Assembly (NCBI GenBank): GCA_963792785.1
Contig: CAWBXO010000002.1
Span: 248,001-312,000 of the forward strand
Length of the DNA stretch: 64,000 nt
Origin: CAWIMX01 sp963792785
Lineage (GTDB): Bacteria; Acidobacteriota; Vicinamibacteria; Vicinamibacterales; CAVVIG01
Reading direction: 5' to 3'
Shown: piece by piece, positions 8,419 through 17,307 of the stretch
Layout: each line of letters opens with the position of its first letter
How positions within the stretch are numbered: the first letter of the stretch is position 1
Notes under the pieces: model-generated
What the model was told of the DNA's origin: nothing
Seen by the model: only the letters and a program-made list of their open reading frames with translations
Databases searched by the model: none
Position numbers and translations under genes: made by a program

Positions 8419-10704
8419 TTAGCGACTTCGAAGCAGTGGCCGGATGGCTCCCTTGAGGATGACGTCGGTGGATGCCCACGTCGGGGCCGGGGAACGTGCG
8501 ATTGGTCGTTGAACGAGGGGCATCGTCGCCGTGTCGCGCCAGCCTCGCCAGCCGCACTCCTGGCAGCGATAGGGCCGCTTCTGCGTCAGTTTCCTGCGCA
8601 GACGCTCAGGCCCGGTCCTCGTGTGAGACCGATTGAGCGCCATGGCCCCGCACGCCTGGCATGGCTGATTCGCGGCCTCGGGCCACGCGCTTCTCAAAGG
8701 GCTCCCGACCTCGAAGGGAGTCGCGACCGTCTGGAAGCGCGTCGGGAGGCTGTCGAACACCTTCTCCAGTTGGGTGATCACGGCGAGCGCAACCGGAACT
8801 CTGGACGTGTCGGCGACCGCGGGACCGGCTGCCGCGGGGACCAGTTCGGCGGCAGCCGCCGGCCGGGCCAGATCCGCCGCGAACTGCTCGACGTTGATCT
8901 GGATCCTCAGCAGCGTGACGCCGAGTCGCTCGCACCGTGCACGCACGTCGGCCAGCCGCGGCCCGGCAATCTTGTCTGACGACACGATCACCGCCCGCGC
9001 GGCGAAACGCCGTACCGCCGTCTCTATCGCGCGAACCGATCCGGCGACCGGCGCGCCGTTCACCAGCTTCCCCGCGAGGGCCGGATCGTCGTCGAGGAAC
9101 GCGACCGGGTACAGCGCGGCGTTCACGTCGGACGTCAATTCCCTGAACGCCCTGGCGCCCTTGCGCCCGGCGCCATAGATCAGGGCGCGAGTGCCCGGCT
9201 GTTTCGTGCGCCGCAGGGCCATGAGGACCTGGTAGGACGCCCGGGATCCCGTCACGAGCATGAGCGCGACCAGGGCATAGATGCCGAAGAGGGAGACAAG
9301 CGATGGCGTCGCATCCGGCGCCATCACGAGGTGGACGGCGAGCCCGGCCAGCGCGGCGAGCGCCACCGCGCCGCACGCGCGCACGAAGTCCTTCGCGTCG
9401 GCGAGCCGCCAGCTCCCGCGATAGATGTTCAGCCTCCAGAACACCACGACGGTGATGGGCGCGAGGACCGCCACCATCGAAAATGCCGTGGTGCGGAACG
9501 TGGCGAGCCGCCAGTCGTCCGTCTTGAGCGCCACGGCGCCGTAGACGGCGAGGGCGACGATCAGCAGATCCACGAACACGACGAACATCGACCGCTTGAC
9601 CACCGGCGCCTCGTAGAGGTGCAGGGCCGCGCCGTTGCGGAGGACGGCAAATTCCTCGTACTCCAGCCTCGCGACGCCGATGAACCCGGCCATGAGCAGC
9701 GCCAGGGCGAAGAGCGCCGCTTCGAGGGTGGTCATGAACATCGAAATGAACGCGCCGCAGGCAAGCAGGAGGCCGACGCCGTACAGAATGAAGACGGCGC
9801 GTTGATGGTTGATCCCGAGCGCCAGCAACCGGTGGTGGAGGTGGTTCCGGTCGGCCTCGAACACGCCGCCGGCGCTCTTCTCATCCAGGCGTTTGAGGAA
9901 TCGGCGGGCCATCGAGATCAACGTCTCCGCGATCGGGAGGCCGAGCACGAACACCGGCAGGAGGACGGCGAAACCGGCCGACAGCGTCGAGCCGCCGCTC
10001 ACCGCCAACGCCGCGAGACAGAACCCGACGGCCGTGGCCCCCGTGTCGCCGAGGAACATGCGGGCGGGGTGGAGGTTGTAGGGCAAAAAGCCCGCGAGCG
10101 CGCCCGCCACCACCAGGACCGCCGCCGCCATGTTCGGCTGGCCGACCAGCAGGAACACGCCGCCAAGGCTGATTGACGAGATGAGCCCGAGGCCCGCCGA
10201 CAGGCCATCGAGCCCGTCGACGATGTTGAAGGCGTTGGTCAGACCGACCATCCACACCACCGACAGCGGGAAGGCAAACAGGCCGAGTGGGATCGTCGCC
10301 CCGAAGAGGTGGACCTCCCGCGCGAGCGAGATGCCGAACCCGACGGCGATCACTGCGCCGAGGAGGTGCGCGATGAATTTTTCCCGGGCGCGAAGGGGCC
10401 GGATGTCGTCCCAGATGGACACGCCGAGAACCGGCACGAGTCCGAGGGCGATGCCCAGGGAGAACCGCGTCGGCAGCGTCAATCCCGACGTCCACCTGAT
10501 CCAGTAGTTCGCCCCGCCCACCAGGACGATCGCGCCGACCACGGCCAGCCCTCCGAGCCGCGGAACTGGACGGCCGTGGAGCTTGCGCGGCCCGGGCTGG
10601 TCCATGGCCCCGACTCGACGCGCGAGGCGACTTGCCAGCGGCGCCAGCGCGAAGCTGACGCCAGCCGCCAGGGCGGCCGGGATCAACAGGAGCGACAAAT
10701 TCAT
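8419..10704 (-). CDS. WecA/MraY-like initiating transferase fused to a CapD-like Rossmann domain and zinc ribbon
   Basis: A 761-residue multidomain protein. Residues 1-350 are a polytopic phospho-sugar transferase of the WecA/TagO family: the PRKLHGRPVPRLGG start, the catalytic TNAFNIVDGLDGLSAG (D-D motif), MFLGDTGATAVGF and the UDP-sugar loop DRNHLHHRLL. It would start glycan synthesis by moving a sugar-1-phosphate to undecaprenyl phosphate. Residues 360-500 add further membrane helices. Residues about 500-620 (ALIYGAGRKGARAFRELTSD onward, FLDDDPALAGKLVNGAPV) resemble the CoA/nucleotide-binding domain of CapD-type epimerases, without the catalytic epimerase half. The C-terminus has two CxxC pairs, CQACGA and CQECGW, 38 residues apart, a likely zinc ribbon. 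The WecA part is certain; the role of the tail is unknown. Confidence 0.88.
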   Translation of the reverse strand: MNLSLLLIPAALAAGVSFALAPLASRLARRVGAMDQPGPRKLHGRPVPRLGGLAVVGAIVLVGGANYWIRWTSGLTLPTRFSLGIALGLVPVLGVSIWDDIRPLRAREKFIAHLLGAVIAVGFGISLAREVHLFGATIPLGLFAFPLSVVWMVGLTNAFNIVDGLDGLSAGLGLISSISLGGVFLLVGQPNMAAAVLVVAGALAGFLPYNLHPARMFLGDTGATAVGFCLAALAVSGGSTLSAGFAVLLPVFVLGLPIAETLISMARRFLKRLDEKSAGGVFEADRNHLHHRLLALGINHQRAVFILYGVGLLLACGAFISMFMTTLEAALFALALLMAGFIGVARLEYEEFAVLRNGAALHLYEAPVVKRSMFVVFVDLLIVALAVYGAVALKTDDWRLATFRTTAFSMVAVLAPITVVVFWRLNIYRGSWRLADAKDFVRACGAVALAALAGLAVHLVMAPDATPSLVSLFGIYALVALMLVTGSRASYQVLMALRRTKQPGTRALIYGAGRKGARAFRELTSDVNAALYPVAFLDDDPALAGKLVNGAPVAGSVRAIETAVRRFAARAVIVSSDKIAGPRLADVRARCERLGVTLLRIQINVEQFAADLARPAAAAELVPAAAGPAVADTSRVPVALAVITQLEKVFDSLPTRFQTVATPFEVGSPLRSAWPEAANQPCQACGAMALNRSHTRTGPERLRRKLTQKRPYRCQECGWRGWRDTATMPLVQRPIARSPAPTWASTDVILKGAIRPLLRSR

Positions 10705-10705
10705 T

Positions 10706-13027
10706 TCAGGACGCGTTCGTGCGAAGGTAGTAGCCGTCGCTCCGATAGTGCGGCGCGTAGTAGTAGCGATGCCGGTCGACGTCGACCCTGTTCAGGACGG
10801 CGCCGACAATCCGGCCGTTGACGGCTTGCAAGCGCTCCACGGCGAGCGCGGCGGCCTGTCGGCTCGCCATCTCGGCCCCGACCACCAGCACGACGCCTTG
10901 CGCGAACTGCGCCAGCACGGTGGCGTCAGTCACGGCGAGCACGGGGGGACAGTCGAGAATGATCCAGCGGATCCGCTCGCCGAGGTTCGTCAGCAGGTAG
11001 CGGAACCTCGGTGAGCCGAGCAATTCCGCCGGATTGGGAGGCAGGTACCCGGCCGGGAGCACCAGCAATCCCGGGATGCCGGTCTGGTGGATCACGGCCC
11101 TCGCCTTGGCGTTGCCGATCAGCAGGTTCGACAGGCCCGGCTCCTGCCTGACTCCGAACAGGCTGTGGACCCGGGGCCTGCGGAGGTCGGTGTCGATCAG
11201 CAGGACCTCCTCCCCGGTTTGGGCGATGCCCACCGCCAGGTTGCTCGCCGCAACCGTTTTGCCCTCTCCGGCGACGGTGCTCGTGACGACGATCGTATTG
11301 GGACCCGCATGGGCCGACGAGAACACGACGTTCGTTCGAATGGTCCGGTATGCCTCGGAGAACGCCGGGGGCACGCCGTTGTTCATCAGCGGACGCGCGC
11401 CCAGAAGCTTCGGCGCAATGCGCGGCACCAGGCCAAGCATCGGCAGCCCGAGGTGGACCTTGATGTCGTCAGGCGTCTTGATCCGGTCGTCGAGCGACTC
11501 GAACGCCACCGCCAGGCCCACGGCCAGGAGACTGCCGCCCAGGAGGCCCACCAACAGGAGGAGCGGATTGTTCGGCCTGACGGGTGCGCGAGGCACCTCG
11601 GCGAGATCGACCAGGCGGATATTGCTGCTCTTCAGCTCGCTCGAGACACCGGTCTCCTTGGCACGCTGGAGAAGCCCATCGTAGAGCTGCCGGTTGCTCT
11701 CGGCGTCGCGCTTGAGCACGTTGCCGTCGATTTCCCTGCCGTTCACGTCGAGCGCCACGCGTTTCTGGGCCTCGAGTGCCTCCCCGAGCCTCTGCTCCTG
11801 CGACTGCGCGGCGAGGTAGTCGTTTCGCACCGCGCCGACGACCTTTTCGATCTCGACCTGCAGTTTCTCTTCCGCAGACCGGATGGCCGTCGTCACCTTG
11901 ATCATGTCGGGATGCAGATCGCCGAGCTGGTCGGCGAGCTGCGCGCGCTGACGGCGCAGGTCGGCGAGCTGCGTCTTGAGCCCCTGGATGAAGGCGTTCT
12001 CCTGAATGGCCGGAAACGTGTCGAGCGCGGAGGGGTTGGCCTGGATGCCCTGCACCTGGCGATACCGGGCCTCCTTCTCAATCCGTTCGGTCTTGGCCCG
12101 GGTCACCGCCGCGCTGAGATCCGTCAGTCGCTGAACCACGATATTCTGGCGGTCCTCCATCGAGACGCCGTCGTTCTGTTCGCGCCATTTCTGAAACACC
12201 GCCTCGCTCTCGTCGAGCTTCTTGCGCTGCTCGGCGAGCTGTTCCTGCAGCCGCCCGGACGCCTCCTTCGAATCGGAGAGCTTGAACTCGAGGCTCTGCT
12301 CGATGTAGTTGCGGGCGTGGCTGTTGGCGATGTCGGCAGCGAGCACGGGGTCCGGCAGTTGAAAGCGGAGATCGACGAGACGACTGCCTTTGACCGGCGA
12401 CACGACCAGGCGCGCCAGGAATGCGTCGATGGCCTGCGACTGCCGAAGCGTCTCGCCGACTCGACGCGAATCGGGCTGGTCCGCCGGCGCCGCCGGCGCC
12501 GCCGGCGTCGCGCGGGCCATCACCGAACGAATCGCCTGCCCGACCGCGCCGAACCCGCCGGAGGCGCCCGGCGTTGCGAACAACGGGTTGTCCCAGAGGT
12601 TCAGCGCCTCGAGCGTCCGCGCGGCCAGCGCGCGGCCCTCGAGCAACTTGTACTGGGTTTGATAGTACGTATCCGTCCCCTGGTCCTGGCCGGCCAGCGG
12701 CTCGAACGCGACGACGTTCTGGTTTTCGGCCTCGATCAACAGCCTCGCGCGGCTCTCGTAGATCCGCGTGGCGGTGAGCGCATACACACCCACGCTGGTC
12801 ATCACGAGGACGAAGACAGTGGCGGCCGTCCAGCGTCGCCTGTACACCATCCGCACGTACCGGCGCAGGTCGACTTCCAGTTCCCGGTCGGCGTCGTCGG
12901 TCAGATTGCGCGCGCCGCGAGGCACGCCCGCGGCCGCATTCGCCGTGTGGTATCGCGGGTCCGGATCCGGGGACGTTTCACCTGCCGGCGGATCGAGAGG
13001 CTGGTCGAAATCGCGCTGCCCCAGCAT
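10706..13027 (-). CDS. Polysaccharide co-polymerase / BY-type tyrosine autokinase (Wzc-like)
   Basis: A 773-residue inner-membrane protein that controls chain length and export in Wzy-type systems. An N-terminal Wzz domain has one helix near residue 60 (WTAATVFVLVMTSVGVYAL), followed by a large periplasmic coiled-coil section (about 240-480) and a second helix near 500 (PLLLLVGLLGGSLLAVGLAV). The cytoplasmic kinase has Walker A (VAGEGKTVAASNLA), Walker A' (LLIDTDLRRPRVHSLF) and Walker B (WIILDCPPV). The C-terminal tail RHRYYYAPHYRSDGYYL is a tyrosine cluster, the usual autophosphorylation site. The ATG shares one base with the stop of the upstream exporter gene, so the two are translationally coupled. 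Confidence 0.93.
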   Translation of the reverse strand: MLGQRDFDQPLDPPAGETSPDPDPRYHTANAAAGVPRGARNLTDDADRELEVDLRRYVRMVYRRRWTAATVFVLVMTSVGVYALTATRIYESRARLLIEAENQNVVAFEPLAGQDQGTDTYYQTQYKLLEGRALAARTLEALNLWDNPLFATPGASGGFGAVGQAIRSVMARATPAAPAAPADQPDSRRVGETLRQSQAIDAFLARLVVSPVKGSRLVDLRFQLPDPVLAADIANSHARNYIEQSLEFKLSDSKEASGRLQEQLAEQRKKLDESEAVFQKWREQNDGVSMEDRQNIVVQRLTDLSAAVTRAKTERIEKEARYRQVQGIQANPSALDTFPAIQENAFIQGLKTQLADLRRQRAQLADQLGDLHPDMIKVTTAIRSAEEKLQVEIEKVVGAVRNDYLAAQSQEQRLGEALEAQKRVALDVNGREIDGNVLKRDAESNRQLYDGLLQRAKETGVSSELKSSNIRLVDLAEVPRAPVRPNNPLLLLVGLLGGSLLAVGLAVAFESLDDRIKTPDDIKVHLGLPMLGLVPRIAPKLLGARPLMNNGVPPAFSEAYRTIRTNVVFSSAHAGPNTIVVTSTVAGEGKTVAASNLAVGIAQTGEEVLLIDTDLRRPRVHSLFGVRQEPGLSNLLIGNAKARAVIHQTGIPGLLVLPAGYLPPNPAELLGSPRFRYLLTNLGERIRWIILDCPPVLAVTDATVLAQFAQGVVLVVGAEMASRQAAALAVERLQAVNGRIVGAVLNRVDVDRHRYYYAPHYRSDGYYLRTNAS

Positions 13028-13863
13028 CAGAAGAACCTCCCGGGAACGATGATCGTGTCGCCTTCGGTCACGGGATCGTCCTCATTCACCTTGAGTTCCA
13101 GTTTCTTGCCATCGCTCACGCGGACGACACGGGTCCGGTTCGCGGCTCCGCGGTCCGTGACGCCGCCGGCCAGGGAAAGCGCCTGCCGGACCGTCGTGTC
13201 GGCCTGAATCGGATACGCGCCCGGATTTCTGACCTGGCCGGAGACGTAGACGGTGCCCGCGCGGCGCACGAAGATCGTGTCCCCGTCGTGCAGGAGAATG
13301 CTTTGCAGCGCCGCGCCGGCCTGCAGGTCAGCGAGCTCGACGCGGACCACATCGGCCCCGGCCGTTTCGGTGCCGGTCGGCAGGCTCGGTGCGCCGGGCG
13401 CGTCACCGCCACCGTGCACGATGATGGCCTCCCTCCCGGCATGCTCCGTCGTCGACCCGGCGCGCGCGAGGGCTTCGATGAGCGTCATCTGGCCGGTGAG
13501 GAAATAGGCGCCAGGCGACCTGACCTCGCCGACGACAAACACTCGCTGGCTGCGGTACTCGTCCACCGCCACGATGACCTGTGGATCCTTCAGGTAGCCC
13601 TGTTTCAGCCGCTGCCGAATCGCCGCTTCGACCTCACGCAGGCTGAGGCCTCCGGCGGTGACACGTCCAATCAGCGGAAGCGTGAACGTGCCGTCTGCTT
13701 CGACGGCGAATTTTCCTGAAAGGCTCGGCTGGTCGAACACGGTCACGGCCAGCACGTCCTGCGGGCCGACCAGGTACGACGCGACAGGCTGCTGCGCCGA
13801 GGCCACGGCGCAGAACGGGAGGAGCAGAAGGACGGCGAACAAGGACAGGGATCTGGATGTCAT
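13027..13863 (-). CDS. Polysaccharide export outer-membrane protein (Wza-like)
   Basis: A 278-residue secreted protein starting MTSRSLSLFAVLLLLPF with cleavage likely after ASAQQ; there is no lipobox Cys. The Poly_export domain follows (YLVGPQDVLAVTVFDQPSLS, GTFTLPLIGRVTAGGLS, YLKDPQVIVAV), then two SLBB repeats (RVFVVGEVRSPGAYFL and TVYVSGQVRNPGAYPI). Proteins of this type form the outer-membrane or periplasmic channel for exopolysaccharide. It lacks the Wza C-terminal amphipathic helix, so it may need a separate outer-membrane porin. The start at 13863 overlaps the stop of the upstream small gene by four bases, and its stop overlaps the kinase start by one base. Confidence 0.92.
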   Translation of the reverse strand: MTSRSLSLFAVLLLLPFCAVASAQQPVASYLVGPQDVLAVTVFDQPSLSGKFAVEADGTFTLPLIGRVTAGGLSLREVEAAIRQRLKQGYLKDPQVIVAVDEYRSQRVFVVGEVRSPGAYFLTGQMTLIEALARAGSTTEHAGREAIIVHGGGDAPGAPSLPTGTETAGADVVRVELADLQAGAALQSILLHDGDTIFVRRAGTVYVSGQVRNPGAYPIQADTTVRQALSLAGGVTDRGAANRTRVVRVSDGKKLELKVNEDDPVTEGDTIIVPGRFF

Positions 13864-14267
13864 GGCGTGGCCTCGCTGGGGAGTGCGGTGGCGGTCGGTG
13901 TCACGTCTTCCCACGTATCGACGTGCCCGTCGTGTGTGCTGGAGGTGCCCACCCGGGTCACGGTGCCGCTGGCGTCGTAGTACTCCCAGAGGTCGACGAC
14001 GCCGTCGCCGTCTCGATCGACCTCTGTTCGGAGAATTCGCTCGCCGTCGAGGTAGCTCCAGGTGTCGAACCGGCCGTTGCCGTCGGCGTCGTAGATCAAC
14101 AAGCGAAGGCGTCCAGTGTCGGGATTCACGATGCGCCGTACACGCGGGTCGTCAGGAGTTCGCTCGCCATACGGACCGCTGATGCGGTAGGCAAGCATGC
14201 CGGACGCTGCCGCGGCGAGAAGACCCGAGACGAGGATCGCCCGCTCAGCGACGTGCCGCCCTCGCAT
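13860..14267 (-). CDS. Secreted or anchored protein with Asp-rich EF-hand-like repeats
   Basis: A 135-residue protein of unknown function. A hydrophobic N-terminal segment (ILVSGLLAAAASGMLAYRI) acts as a signal or membrane anchor. The rest carries repeated units that look like single-sided calcium loops: DADGNGRFDTW, DRDGDGVVDLW and HDGHVDTWED, each ending in a D-x-W. Such units occur in secreted surface proteins and are predicted to bind calcium. Translation is coupled to the Wza-like gene by a four-base overlap, and the next upstream gene ends exactly one base before its ATG. This places it in the exopolysaccharide operon, where it might tie export to the envelope or to the polymer. No family name could be assigned. 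Confidence 0.7.
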   Translation of the reverse strand: MRGRHVAERAILVSGLLAAAASGMLAYRISGPYGERTPDDPRVRRIVNPDTGRLRLLIYDADGNGRFDTWSYLDGERILRTEVDRDGDGVVDLWEYYDASGTVTRVGTSSTHDGHVDTWEDVTPTATALPSEATP

Positions 14268-14489
14268 CTATCGATCCGGACTCGCCGGACACGCTCCCAG
14301 ATGATCGCCGTGCGCCAGGTGCGCCGGCACGGCGTTTTGGCTTACCGTGATCGTCTGCGCGTTGGCTGGATTGCCCGGCGGGAGGTGACAAATCGTCACG
14401 TCGGACTTCTCGGCCAGCATGGTGCCCGCGAACCACACCGTGGCCACGACGGCCAGCGCGATCAGCCCGATCCATAGTCGCCACTTCAT
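14268..14489 (-). CDS. Small secreted protein with C-x-L-P-P-G-N-P motif
   Basis: A 73-residue protein with an N-terminal hydrophobic segment (LWIGLIALAVVATVWFAGTM) and a short exported tail. The tail holds CHLPPGNPANAQTITV followed by AVPAHLAHGDHLGAC. This Cys-His...His-x3-HGD-x-LG-x-C pattern recurs at the ends or as stand-alone domains of many bacterial secreted proteins; its function is not established. The two cysteines could form a disulfide, or with the histidines a metal site. It is the first gene of the operon, directly abutting the Asp-repeat gene, with 350 bases of non-coding DNA upstream that should contain the operon promoter. Confidence 0.72.
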   Translation of the reverse strand: MKWRLWIGLIALAVVATVWFAGTMLAEKSDVTICHLPPGNPANAQTITVSQNAVPAHLAHGDHLGACPASPDR

Positions 14490-14839
14490 CAGTCCTCCTC
14501 CGAGCCAACCGTCGGCGGTCCCCGGCCTCGCAGTGCCCGTGGACCTCGCCCGGCCCGCCGCGAGTCTCAGCGACCGGCGCTCGGTAGAGCTCCGCCCTGT
14601 GACTTACAGTGGAAGACGACCGTCCGCGACGGCCACGAACAGATGTGCCGATCGACCGGAGGTGTCTCGAAGATCGTGATTGTGTGCTCGCGGCGTGCCG
14701 CCGCCAATGAGGGCGGGCGCGAAAAATGAGGGGGAGACGGGATCCTATGGGAGAGAGTCAGGCATCACAGCCGATAGACTCATCTACAGCGGCATTTTGA
14801 ACCCGCGCCACGAATGTTATAGGGCAGAGATCCCACGGA
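14490..14839. other. Non-coding region upstream of exopolysaccharide operon
   Basis: About 350 bases without a convincing gene between the start of the exopolysaccharide operon and the 3' end of the LuxR-type regulator. I see a small dyad, CCGTC-CGC-GACGG, at 14620-14632 and no strong RBS or conserved peptide in any frame. The operon promoter and perhaps a long leader should lie here. No specific promoter could be fixed by eye. Confidence 0.5.
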
Positions 14840-15597
14840 TCACGACGCGCTCTTGATGCGGCCATTTCCTCGTGGCGACCGGATGGTCTCGGCACGGGCG
14901 AGCGGCGCCTTGATCAGGCCGTGCTGGAGCGCGCACATCGCCAACTCGAACCGGCTGTGCAGCTCGAGCTTGCGGAAGATCGACGTGAGGTGATTGCGGA
15001 CCGTGGCCTCGCTGATGTGCAGGCGGTCGGCGATCGCCTCGTTCCCCAGGCCTTGCGCGACGACGGTGACGAGCTGGCGTTCGCGCAGCGTCAATTGCCC
15101 GAACTTCGCGGTCTCGAGGCGGTCGATCCCATCCCATGCGACAGATCGCCGAGCAGGCGCGCCGTCATGGAACGATCGAGCCATACTTCGCCCGCGCTCA
15201 CCTTGCGAATCGCCTTCAGGAGCACCGTGGGGGTCTCGTCCTTCCGCACGAGACCTTTGGCGCCCGCCAGAAACACACTCGAGACGATCGCGGCGTCTGA
15301 GGCATTGGTCAGTGCGATGACGCGCGTCTTCCTCGCAAGGCGGGCGATCAACTTGGGCGTGAGATCGTGGTGCGCGGGATCGAGATCGACGAGCGTGACG
15401 TCGGGCTCGTGGACCGCCAGCAACGTGCCGGGATCTTCGAGCAGCTCGCCTTCACCAACGACCTCCAAGTCCGGCTCACCGTCGATCAACATGCGCAATC
15501 CGGCGCGCGTGATGCGGGCCTGTCCGAGCAGCGCGACATGAACGGCCCGCCCGGCCCGTGGCTCTCGCGGTGAACGTTTCAAGCGGGACAATTTCAT
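14840..15597 (-). pseudogene. LuxR/NarL-type response regulator, frameshifted, degenerate receiver
   Basis: Two overlapping frames together encode one NarL-type regulator. The 5' part (from ATG 15597, MKLSRLKRSP) is a receiver domain: VHVALLGQARITRAGLRMLI, then VTLVDLD with the phosphoacceptor-position Asp, and AKGLVRKDE with the conserved Lys. The acidic pair normally at the end of the first strand is replaced by Gly-Gln, so phosphorylation may be lost. The 3' part, one frame over, is a LuxR helix-turn-helix: LTLRERQLVTVVAQGLGNEA and ISEATVRNHLTSIFRKLELH. The frames join near 15130 around a CCCATCCCAT stretch, where a one-base change would restore the reading. It may be a true frameshift or a sequence error. 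Confidence 0.7.
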
Positions 15598-16219
15598 CGA
15601 TTGCCACTTTATACCTAAGATCCGTCGCGTACGCGCCAGACATTTCTGTTGCGCTTTCGACGTAGGAGGCAGACTTATTACAAACGTGCGGGAAATCAAT
15701 GGAGCGTAAGTGTAATGCGTCCGGCACGGTCGGTGCTGAGAATAGCATCGCCGATGGAGTTGAGCGTCATGTCGGCGAGGCATCGGTCGAATTTTGAGTG
15801 ACCAGCAGGATCCATCTGTTCATATTTGCGTCGTGGTCGATGGCCGCGAGCGGCTCGCGGTACTCCTGTTCCCGTGCAAATCAAGGCCGATATGTTTGAG
15901 TATTGGGACCTCGCCGGGCTCACAGTGTTCAAAAGCGGACACGTTCGGACATTCTTCAAGCAACGGTGTGCACACCAACGCTTCCCTAGGCAAGGCGTGC
16001 ACGTCGAACGGACGTCAACTGCGGGTCACGGCGTCGGAAGACCCAGCCAATGGGCCGATCGTGGTCGAGATCGCGGCGGCGCTGAGGCAGCTAAGGTTAT
16101 GGACACCACCTGCTGCTAGCGATTCCAGGGCTGGCGAATGATGGGGCAGAGACCAAGCGCGAATGCGCGGCGAGCGAATTCGCGCTGCGGCTCGGCGGTT
16201 GACCGTGCCCTCGGCAATC
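15598..16219. other. Gene-poor, lower-G+C stretch with a decayed fragment
   Basis: About 620 bases between the regulator start and the DUF2914 gene with no intact gene. Base composition is clearly lower in G+C than the flanks around 15600-16000. The only recognisable coding trace is a short PAS-like segment (annotated separately). Small open frames on both strands lack RBS and family resemblance. I read this as an old, eroded gene remnant plus the promoter region of the LuxR-type gene. Confidence 0.45.
15696..15800 (-). pseudogene. PAS-domain remnant
   Basis: A minus-strand segment reads ADMTLNSIGDAILSTDRAGR and ends in a stop soon after. It closely resembles the opening of PAS domains in PAS-GGDEF-EAL or sensor-kinase proteins (L-x-SIGDAV-x-STD-x-x-G). 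Upstream and downstream frames do not continue the domain and no kinase or GGDEF motif is seen nearby. It therefore looks like a fossil of a signalling gene. It could instead be chance similarity over about 25 residues. Confidence 0.4.
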
Positions 16220-17230
16220 CTATTCGTCGACAATCAACCTCGCCACGCCGAACACACGCCGCCCGGCGGTCTTCAGCACGACGCGGTACCGTCCGGGGGC
16301 GACCGACCCGGACGCGGGGTGCCAGGCGTCCCACACGCGGAAGCCGTCGGCATGCGCGGTGATGCTGACCTCGCGGGACACGCGGAGAAGTTCGCGGTCG
16401 CGCCACCACTCGAATTGTATGGTCGCCGGAAGAGCCGACGGCGCGAAGACCTGGACCACTACGTAGACCGATCCGCCGGCTTCGGCCGCCGTGACGCGAT
16501 CGGGGAACGGCGTGGTCAATTCGAGGGTGCCGCTCTCGATTCCCGAGCCGAACGTGGCCCGCGCCAGCCTGAGCGGAACCGGCGGGATCAGTCCCGGCAC
16601 ACTCACCGGCACCGCCAGCATGACCACGCCGGCCGCCACGAGCCAGAGGCGTCCCCTCGATCCCTGTGGTGCGGTGCGGAACGCCAGCGGCGCCGCGACG
16701 CCGACCGCGATCAGCATCGCGGCCGGTGTGGCGAGTCGGGTCGGGAGTCCCACGAGGAGGGGAAGCAGCAGGTTGACGGCGGCGAACGCGACGATGGTGA
16801 AGAACGTCATCGCGAACACGGGCCGCGTGCGCACCCAACGGTCGAAGAGCAGGTCGATGCACGAGAGGACGGCCAGCACTCCCAGCAGCGCCAGAAAGAA
16901 GATGTTCGGTGACTGGATGACCGTGGAGTGCGCGTAGAACGGCAGCAGAAAGAACAGCGTCTCCTGGTACAACACGCGTGTGACGTAGGACGTGACCTCG
17001 TGCGCGAGCTTCGGTGGCCCGGCCACGTCCGCGGCAGCCCGACTGAAGAACAGCGTGGACGTCCAGAGCAGGGCCAGAAAGGCCACCACCCACACCACCA
17101 GGTAGTAGCGCTCCCGTGCGAGCCACACGATGACGATGCCCGCGGTCAGCGCCCAGGCTGAATGCAGCATCCAGATCAGGGTCCGGTGACGACCCCAGAA
17201 GAGGCCTACGCGTTCATGCAGCGCCAGCAT
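16220..17230 (-). CDS. DUF5924/DUF2914 family membrane protein
   Basis: A 336-residue protein from ATG 17230 (MLALHERVGLFWGR). The first 230 residues form about seven membrane helices, e.g. YYLVVWVVAFLALLWTST and IFFLALLGVLAVLSCIDLLF. After the last helix comes a soluble C-terminal domain with the DUF2914 pattern: SVYVVVQVFAPSALP, FEWWRDRELLRVSREVSI, FRVWDAWH and PGRYRVVLKTAGRRVFGVAR. DUF2914 is found in several membrane and periplasmic proteins, with unknown biochemical role; the repeated Trp-rich strands suggest a beta-sandwich. The gene is divergent from the RsmH-like gene with a 77-base gap that probably holds both promoters. Confidence 0.75.
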   Translation of the reverse strand: MLALHERVGLFWGRHRTLIWMLHSAWALTAGIVIVWLARERYYLVVWVVAFLALLWTSTLFFSRAAADVAGPPKLAHEVTSYVTRVLYQETLFFLLPFYAHSTVIQSPNIFFLALLGVLAVLSCIDLLFDRWVRTRPVFAMTFFTIVAFAAVNLLLPLLVGLPTRLATPAAMLIAVGVAAPLAFRTAPQGSRGRLWLVAAGVVMLAVPVSVPGLIPPVPLRLARATFGSGIESGTLELTTPFPDRVTAAEAGGSVYVVVQVFAPSALPATIQFEWWRDRELLRVSREVSITAHADGFRVWDAWHPASGSVAPGRYRVVLKTAGRRVFGVARLIVDE

Positions 17231-17307
17231 GCTCGAAGCCCGTATTGTCCCATCACGCGCGCGATCGCCAACGCGCAGACGCCGCGCGCGTGGGATGATA
17301 CGGGGCC

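Noticed and set aside
11087..13207. A 706-codon plus-strand open frame
   Set aside because: Opposite strand of the tyrosine autokinase, which has all motifs; the shadow has none.
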